Source of the DNA: Holothuria scabra | Taxonomy: Eukaryota > Echinodermata > Holothuroidea > Aspidochirotida > Holothuriidae | Direction: 5' to 3' | DNA length: 64,000 bases | Assembly (NCBI GenBank): GCA_037179385.1 | Contig: CM074193.1 | Span: forward strand, 8,887,547-8,951,546 | Shown: positions 56,587 through 64,000 of the stretch, one piece after another | How the letters are laid out: each line of letters starts with the position of its first letter | Numbering within the stretch: the stretch's first letter is position 1 | Notes under the pieces: generated by a model | What the model was told of the DNA's origin: nothing | Database searches by the model: none | The model's input: only the letters and a program-made list of their open reading frames with translations | Position numbers and translations under genes: made by a program

Positions 56587-56848
56587 TTAAAGGCAAAGAG
56601 CAGTCCCCCAAACTTATTTTGAAGAAAAAGCTAAATAGCACAATTTTCGTCTCATTTCTCTTCAAACTACCTTTCATTGCATTTTATGATTTTAACTATT
56701 GTATATTGAAGGTGAACCAAGCAGTTATTTCCAGTAAATTTCACATTTGAAGAGTAAAAACATTGTCACGCGACTCTCAACAGCCAATCATGAAACTGGA
56801 CAGTCTACTACACTACTTCAATTTGGGATATCTGCTCCTGCCCTTCAA
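56587..56848. mobile_element. TTAA family F, copy 2
   Basis: Left end TTAA then AGGCAAAGAGCAGTCC; right end TCTGCTCCTGCCCTTCAA, one base off TTAA. Collinear with 24558-24818 throughout. Related fragments lie at about 2770, 29019, 51272 and 62940. Confidence 0.78.
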
Positions 56849-57389
56849 AGACAGATAAATCACTGAGTCTAAGATCTAAGAAAAATTCTGAATTTGAACA
56901 TTTCTGTAATGGCTCTTAACTTGACACAAAATTGAAAAAAGAAAAGAGGCACACATTACGCAATATGAGATGAGAGTGTTCTGATAACATAGTAGGATCA
57001 GGGAGTTGCAACTCCCTAGTAGGGTCTTGTATGCTCACCAGGGTGTGCCCAGAAGCAACGAACTAGGATTGTGTCTGGGGAAGGATGAGTTTTAGACATT
57101 CGGAGGGACCAGAGACTAGAGTAAGAATGTTGAGGGAATTGAAGTATGCGGGGTGAGTGGGTGGGTGACAATGACTGCGCTTTAATACAATATCCAAAAA
57201 TTATTAGGGACGGATCCAACATCATTTTTCCCTGAAGGGTCCGACAGGGGGAGAGGTGTATTAGAGAAGGAGTTGCCTAAACGTCCTCAAATGCAATTTG
57301 GTGCAAACTAGAAAATGAAAAGAAAATTTTCGGCAATGAAAATGGATTGGAATTGAGCAAACTTTAGCCGTGAAAAAAGGGTTCCTTTT

Positions 57390-57697
57390 ACCTAAGTTTC
57401 GAGGACAATACGACGCTTCTGCCCCATAGTTTTCACTGGGGTCTAGAGTCACAGCAGAACTGAAGGACAAAGTCGGCTGGTTAAGTGCTCCACCAGAGGG
57501 TCCTTCACTGTTACTCGCAAGCGACTTCGTCGGCTTAGCAACCGACTTTAGTGGCAAGCATAATGCCAATCGGGGGGAAAGCCAGAGCACCAGAGAAAAC
57601 CCCACGTAAATCGAATGGGATTTAAACCAATACACATGTAAATCACATTGGTGTCAAGAAGCTGGATTAGACCACTCTACCACTCCACGACCGAGGA
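57390..57697 (-). mobile_element. tRNA-derived SINE
   Basis: On the minus strand the head looks like a tRNA gene: CGGTCGTGGAGTGGTAGAGT includes an A-box-like TGGTAGAGTGG (57672-57682), and a B-box-like GGTTTAAATCCC (57617-57628) follows at tRNA-like spacing. Downstream is ACGTGGGGTTTTCTCTGGTG then CTCTGGCTTTCCCCCC, wording reminiscent of the body of invertebrate SINEs. The 3' boundary is approximate. A frame through it is not a gene. Confidence 0.65.
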
Positions 57698-58878
57698 TCC
57701 CGTAGGCCTTGGTTGCCATGCCTTCAAGGTACAATGTTGTCCACAAAGGCAATCTCCACTTAGTGTGTCCGACGAAGCGATCAAGTGGTGGCGCTATACA
57801 CCCGTGCAGCTTTGATATTATCAATACACCTTAACTTGATTCAAACTTAAAAAATTGAAATTTGGGGCACATTTGAGGTCGCGTAATCCATGCTATATGG
57901 TTGGTTGATAAGATTAATCTGACTTGTACGGATAGCCGTCCTCGTAAAGCACATGTTTAAAATTGACTTTTTATCAATTTGGTGGCCATTTGCATTGGGC
58001 CTGGTCCCCTGGGTTCTTACATGATGGAATCACGAAAGCTTAATCTAATCAACTAACTCGAATATATTGCCAACATAATGTCGAGTCAAGGACTTTTCTC
58101 CCTTCGTACCTTAATGCTTACAGGGCTGCGCCATGGTCACTCCGGATGTCCTGCCAAATATCCGTTCGGTGATGTATCGTTCACATGATATAATTAGAAA
58201 AAATGCTTCCGTAATTGGTATCAAAATTAAGAAAATTTTCGATTATTTCAAAATTGGGGGACATTGTCTTAGAATATTTTTAATGTTTTAAGGACAGGGT
58301 GGGGTCACTCTATTGAATAGTAAACGCATTATGGCAAAGCTTAAGAATGCTGACATCGTTCTTGTTGTTTTAGTTGGAACTCCATTTTAATTATATTCAC
58401 AAAATTGGAATGTCTTTGTAATAGACTTCTTGACGTTGATGTCGAACTGCCGTCATGTTTGGAGGAAAAACAATGAAAATAGTGACTGCACTAGTAAAAT
58501 TCGCCCCTCACGAGTAGTAGACTAAACGGGCAGTCGATTGGTTGGCAAATCAAGCCCCGTCTACACAATCGTATTTTTGGACAAAAAATCATCATACCTG
58601 CTGACAAACGTTGACTGATTCACCAACAAATTTGAACTACGTCCAACATGTATAAAGGTGTTCAAATGTTTAGCTGTATGCTTCGTCCTCCCAACAAATG
58701 TTCCAACATTTGTATGGCAATGTCCGTGAATAAATGTGTGATCGTGTAGACGAGGCTTCAGCTCTTTGGTATTAATTTGTTTTACGTCCAAAGGAGGGCG
58801 TACTTCTTGCTCTGTGACGTAATATTCCCAAGAGCTATAACAAACATCTAGGCAATAAAAATTAAATTTCTACTTTAC

Positions 58879-59101
58879 CTATAACAGTTGGTTCTAAGTC
58901 AACAAAGACTGCTCTTGGGACGTGTTTACCAGAACCAGTTTCATTGAAAAATGTGTTAAAGGATTCGTCGCAAGCACCAATGGTTTTATCGCTGGGCATC
59001 TGACCATCAGGCTGGATACCATGCTCGAGGCAGTAGAGTTCCCAGCATGCATTGCCCATTTGGGCTCCCGCCTGCCCGACGTGGATTGAGATGCATTCAC
59101 G
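58879..59101 (-). CDS. Alpha-tubulin gene 4, exon 2
   Basis: Residues 2-75 plus one base: [20 protein letters not shown] … LEPTVI, between a TTCAG acceptor and a GTAAAG donor. Lys40 is kept, but the loop that follows reads TIGACDESF instead of TIGGGDDSF. Asn54 and Ser58 also differ from the other copies. 223 nt. Confidence 0.95.
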
Positions 59102-62100
59102 CTGAATAGAAATAAAAATAAAAAATAATCAACTCAGATACTGTCAAGTTATGTGTCTAACTGATTACGGTTTGGCCTATCTTGTGTTTACGTGAAATTC
59201 AAGCTCATAAACATAGTTTAGGTTAAAACTGGTTGAGACAACACAAATCTTCCGATTATGTTCCAATCAAGACCTCAAGAGTTAAAGAACCGGGGTATAT
59301 AATCAATCTATGCAGCGAAATGAAATTTATCTATTGTGAGCTTTCTCATAAGATCAGCGTTGTTGGTTGAAAAGATGTAAATGTCACTGCTATAGATACC
59401 ACGTCAACGTTCGAAAATAATGACTCACGTGGTCAGAACAACTACGGTAATAATCGAATTTGGTAATTCGATTTGAAGAACTATGCGCATACGAACATCT
59501 TTCCATGCCTATGAATCAACAAAGTGCTCCCGCAACTACCCGTCTACAACGTCTGTTTCAAAATTTGACTTTACTTGAAAATTTCTTTTCCAAATTAATT
59601 CAGTCATTATAAAAGAGGGGATCTTAATTGAAGTTTTGGCAGTGGACTGTACATGAGTTATCTTTTTGGTGTAAAAATTTGGATTTTGATCTTTCGTAAA
59701 ATAGGGCTGGCATTCCTATTTTCGTACAGTTGGATAATACACTTCGATGTACACTTATCGTTTTACATGGGTACTGCAGGATAATGGAGCATGGAGCTGG
59801 TTTTATCCAAATAACAGCTCCCTGAATGGAGTATATGGTAACCAGGGCTGCCGCCAGCGTGGGGGGGGGGACACTGCCCCCCCCCCCCCCCCCGTCGGGG
59901 AAGGTCGGCGGTTTTGTCTTGGAGGCCTAAAAATAAATAAAAATAATAAAAAATTAAAAAACCACAAGGACTGAAGTTACTGGATGGGTGATCTAGAACA
60001 TATTTTTGTTTTGAAATACTATTTCAATACATATCGGAATCGATTTTAAATCACTTCTTAACTCTGTTAAACCCCATTCTATGTGCCTTGTCCTATCCTT
60101 TCCCCCGTCGGGGAAGGACGGCAATTTTTCGCGAGGCCTAAACATGAAAAACGTAAAGGACTTAAGTTACTAGATGGATGACCATGATTTTTTTCTTTTT
60201 GAACTAATTTTTTTGTAACGCTATTTTGATGCATCGGTTTTAGTCACTTCTTACTAGCTCTCCTATCACTAATCGAATCTTCAATCCGTGCGCGCAAGTT
60301 CATGCCTCCGTCGGGGACGGGCTACAAACCTCCTGTTGTTGAAAAATATCAAATTTCGTCGGGGAGACTTCATCTATACAGACCTACGATAAAAGATGTG
60401 GGTCTGTAGTCACTCGGACAGCCTTCTTGATCTTGCTTATTAGACAGCTAGAAGACCATATTCTTGAAGGAAACTCACAATTATGAACTCTCCTTACAAA
60501 AACGGACTAGGGGTTGTTCATGTGCGTGCATTACCCAAAGGTCTGCCATCGGGCCTGCCCAGACAGCCGAATTCTCACATAGGTAATGAATATCGGCCAT
60601 GACGTTTTCATCTACAAATAGTGATAAACAGCGGTGTGAGAAAATCTCCCCATAAGTCTGACTGAAAATTTGTTTGAAGGCACCTTGTAACATGCCATAT
60701 TTTCAAATACGTTGGGGGTGGGGGGGGGGTGGGGCAAAACCATTTATAGTCTTGATTTCGGGCAGTCACGTTAAAAATTCCATCTATTTAGTGGACCTTG
60801 CAACTGAATTCAACGAAGATTCTTAATGCAGTCAAAAACATTTTAGTATGTTTTCAATTCCGTTGCATAGTCCCCCCCCCCCCCCGAAAAGAGACAAGAC
60901 CATTACATCTAATTGTAGCAGTACCTTTTATCTGGTACTTTTCTGATCATTAGCAAGTTGGGGGTTTTCTCTATTAAAGGGAAACTTTCATTTTAAAGGA
61001 AAGCTCAAAATAACGACTGCTTCATTTCTAGTTACAAGTCTGGGAAATGCTATTCCGGCTATCTTAGGAATTAGATTTCTTAACAATTTCCTGTACGCTC
61101 CGCGCTAATGATGTTGGCGCTCAGCACAGATAGTGTTTTAGTCGAACAGATAACTAAACAGAACAATGCGTGTTTGTAAATTATTCTTCGTTTTGGGCAT
61201 TATTATGAAGTGAAGACATTTTTATTGCGAAAGAAATCTGAAAGTTAGGACTTCTTTAATTCTAGTTACGAGCCCAGGAAATGCCATTTCCTGCTGACCG
61301 GGGGTTCTTCATTTTCAAAAAAATCTGTGCGCTCGACTTAGATAATCTTTCGGGCAGGATTACATTTTTTCGGACAAAAGAACAATTCTGCCCCTCCCAA
61401 ACTCAGCTGACACGCTCCCGTACGCCCATGACAATAAATAAAATATGAAACTTCAAATAGGCCTATATACGAAGCCAAATTTTTTCCTCGGGAGAATGCT
61501 CCAATATGGTCCGAGGGCCTACATCTGCATGATGATATTCAGAAACCTCAACAAAACTACAGATCACCCCTGCTTGATTTTCCTCATGAGAACGTTAGGT
61601 TCCTCCATAAAACCCCCAAACTGTCATAAAATTACAAATTTTCTCCAATATTAGCGTAAGATTGTTAAAAACAGCAAAATTTCCCAATTTCGATGGATAC
61701 TCCGTACAATAAATAACCAAAGCCAACTCTGTTAATCACCCGGCATACTACCTAATTTTGCTCCTGAAAGGCATGTCACTTAATAAAAGAAACCAATTTT
61801 CATTATAACCTTTCCAAAAAAACCAAATTTTCTTTTATTAAAATCCAAAATTTCTCCATCATGATAAGCTCTTAAGTTTGAAAGATTCGTTCAAAAAGGG
61901 GAAAACTTCCCCGGCGAACTTCTAGTCTCGTCTCAAAGCCTTAGTCAGTTAGTAGGTAGGTCTTGTACATTTCAATGCTTAACCCCAAAAGAATTTCAGC
62001 TGTCACCCATATAACGGTTTTGATTTTTCCCTTATGAAGGACAGATTCTTCAAAGAACGCGCAAATTTTTTTTTATAGTACCAATAAAAGCCAAATTTCT

Positions 62101-64000
62101 TTCATAGGTTTTAATTTTTACTTCATTTAACTCCAGATTTTAAAGTATTTTTAAAAGAAAAGCCAAAAATTTCGGCGCGCAAAGTTACGTTCAACTGAGA
62201 CATAACATCGCCTTTGTCGGGCCTTGAAATTCTGGCCCCCCTGTCGGGCCAGAGAGACCGATCTTGTTATACCAGGGACCTGCCACTCTAACGTCAATTG
62301 CCTGTTCTAACAGATAGCTGCCACTCTACTCTATCCCACTGTATGGGTCACAATTTGGCATAGGGCAACGAATTGCCGAACCCGCCTATTATTGGCGCGA
62401 TGGGTTAAAGGTAGAGAAAGAAGACCCTGTATTGTTCATCGCTATGAACAGACGACAAAAAGGATGTTGTTATGGTACGGTACAACATTTTATGCAATCA
62501 TTTATTCCCGTTGCGCTTCCCTATAGGAGATATTCAACCATATAGTCAAAACCTTCCTTAAAATCTTGGGTACAGATGATTGTTCACCTCCGTGTTACCT
62601 TGCTGGAGGTATGTTTTGCTTCATTCTAATAACATAAATGTTATACATTAAAGGACTGTGTACACGTCACCAAATCATCTGTTAAGAGCTTGCTTACAAT
62701 AGGTTAAAATCCACGGACCGATGAAAAAGGCATCGAAATCACTATGGTATCTTTCATTATTTTTCACAAGATACATATATACATGACCAACGTTTTACAA
62801 TTACTGAGATCAAAAGACAAAATCAATCGCCGGAATCTTATTTCAAACAACCGCTAAATCTCACTCCTTATTTCTTTACCGAATACTTGATATGTTATTT
62901 ATAGGGTACTCACATATTGCAAATCCAAGGTGTAGCAATGACTTACAAATTTCACAGTTTAGTAAGAAAAATGCTGTCACATGTCTCTCAAGAGCCACTC
63001 ATAAAACAGGGTATAGGGTAACTAGACTAATTTAATAAGAATATATGCCAGTTACCCTTTAACTTGAACATTCATATTGTTTAAAATCAGATTGACAGTA
63101 TGCAGGTATGCGTTTTTTAAAAAATAGGTAACTCTTAAAGTCTCAAAGTTCAATACTGTAAAAAATTCCCTGTGTCATATTATCACATGACGGAAAAAGA
63201 TTTGCAATATGTATAGTAATTTATAAAAGTGCATAAGCATACAATCTAATATTTCTTATAAAGCATTATTTCGTATTCCTAGATTATTCCACACTTTAAT
63301 ACCATTTCCGAAAATCTTTAACAAAATATTTTATAAATAAAACACACAATGATATGGATTTATTTTTGCATGAATAAATGATTTGAAACCTTCGAAATTT
63401 TATTTGAATACAAAATATGCATATAAAACCGCTCCACTCCTTCTGATGACACTTCCCCTGTGGGCTGGAGATAATGTAGAATATGTTCACGGAATTGTCC
63501 GTCTGTCGTGAGAGGAGATTTAAGGGGTGAACTCAAAGTGTAATTTAACTTCATACATCACACTCATGTGGTGTCCTTTTAAAACCCCTATCTAAGTAAC
63601 TCAACTTTTTTGACTACCAGCCACTGTGCGGTTTTACTCTAGGAATATTCGAAAATTTGTCTGGATTGTGAAAAACCTCTGTACCAACTTCTCACAAAAA
63701 CCCTTTCATGTGTCTTCTTCCGGCTGATTTTATAAATATTTAAAATAGGATATTAGAATCAGTTCATCTATTTTAAGCCAATGCCACGTTGAATTAGATT
63801 TGCTACATTAAAAATAACTTCAATGATTTTGCTTCACTAAAGCCATTCATGACGAACCTGTTTCAACAATTACATTGCTCCCTGTAACTATTTATCATGT
63901 TTGACGCAACGCCCTAAGAGCTTTTAAGCTGCACGCGCGTCAGTTCATATCACCCTACGCACTCTCCATTCGATTGAAGTCACGAAATGCAAAAAATCTA
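59102..64000. other. Right flank: presumably intron 1 of alpha-tubulin gene 4
   Basis: No ATG followed by a good donor was found on the minus strand up to the window edge, so exon 1 of gene 4 probably lies beyond it. That would make its intron 1 longer than 4.9 kb, against about 3 kb in the other genes. The region holds a G-run/C-run pair near 59861-59893, a degenerate tandem repeat (about 60980-62280) and a family F fragment near 62940-63060. No gene is recognised. Confidence 0.55.
60980..62280. repeat. Degenerate repeat region with 'CTAGTTAC…GGGAAATGC' and 'CCAAATTTTC' phrases
   Basis: 'TTCTAGTTACAAGTCTGGGAAATGC' style wording near 61028 recurs near 61260. 'CTGTACGCTCCGCGCTAATG' near 61091 relates to the block at 12391-13632. 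Farther right, 'CCAAATTTTYTCC' phrases recur at about 61475, 61640, 61820 and 62090. Too diverged to define units exactly. Confidence 0.4.

Noticed and set aside
57261..57635. 124-residue minus-strand frame in intron 2 of gene 4
   Set aside because: Overlaps the tRNA-derived SINE and has no recognisable protein features.
63299..63305. ATG followed by GTATTA on the minus strand as exon 1 of gene 4
   Set aside because: The donor is poor compared with GTAAG in genes 1-3 and no promoter motifs accompany it.

Overview
This is a eukaryotic, almost certainly metazoan, nuclear window. It is AT-rich, its genes are split by canonical GT-AG introns, and the DNA between exons is crowded with non-autonomous transposons, microsatellites and long G or C homopolymers. 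The only protein-coding genes I can support are four alpha-tubulin genes arranged head-to-tail, all on the minus strand. The protein sequences, the 'ATG-only' first coding exon and the repeat style fit a marine invertebrate deuterostome (an echinoderm is my best guess). That assignment is an inference, not something the sequence proves.

Layout, gene by gene (transcription runs right to left). Gene 1: exon 3 at 3318-4393, exon 2 at 10991-11213, probable exon 1 (ATG) at 14465-14467. Gene 2: exon 3 at 20380-21512, exon 2 at 22930-23152, exon 1 at 26058-26060. Gene 3: exon 3 at 35226-36358, exon 2 at 38020-38242, exon 1 at 41247-41249. Gene 4: exon 3 at 55335-56470, exon 2 at 58879-59101, exon 1 not found and perhaps beyond the right edge. 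In every copy intron 1 follows the start codon and intron 2 splits the codon for Asp76. Exon 2 is always 223 nt. Genes 2 and 3 encode conventional 452-residue alpha-tubulins. Gene 4 encodes a divergent 453-residue isotype. Gene 1 carries a 4-bp insertion that replaces the last 24 residues, including the acidic tail and terminal Tyr, with five unrelated residues (433 aa).

The promoters of genes 2 and 3 have a CCAAT box and motifs close to the RFX X-box; gene 3 also has a good TATA box. This suggests, but does not show, co-regulation with ciliary genes. Gene 1's presumed promoter lacks these modules, and its intron 2 is swollen by a 2.8-kb foldback element.

The remaining DNA is mostly a graveyard of small DNA transposons. 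At least five families (A, B, D, E and F below) are flanked by TTAA and start with AG or AGG. Other elements are hAT-like with 8-bp target duplications, Tc1/mariner-like with TA, or of unknown type. At 23.96-25.27 kb, four families are nested inside one another, with empty-site paralogues elsewhere in the window to prove several of the insertions. A tRNA-derived SINE lies in intron 2 of gene 4. No autonomous transposase, reverse transcriptase, tRNA, rRNA or CRISPR was recognised.
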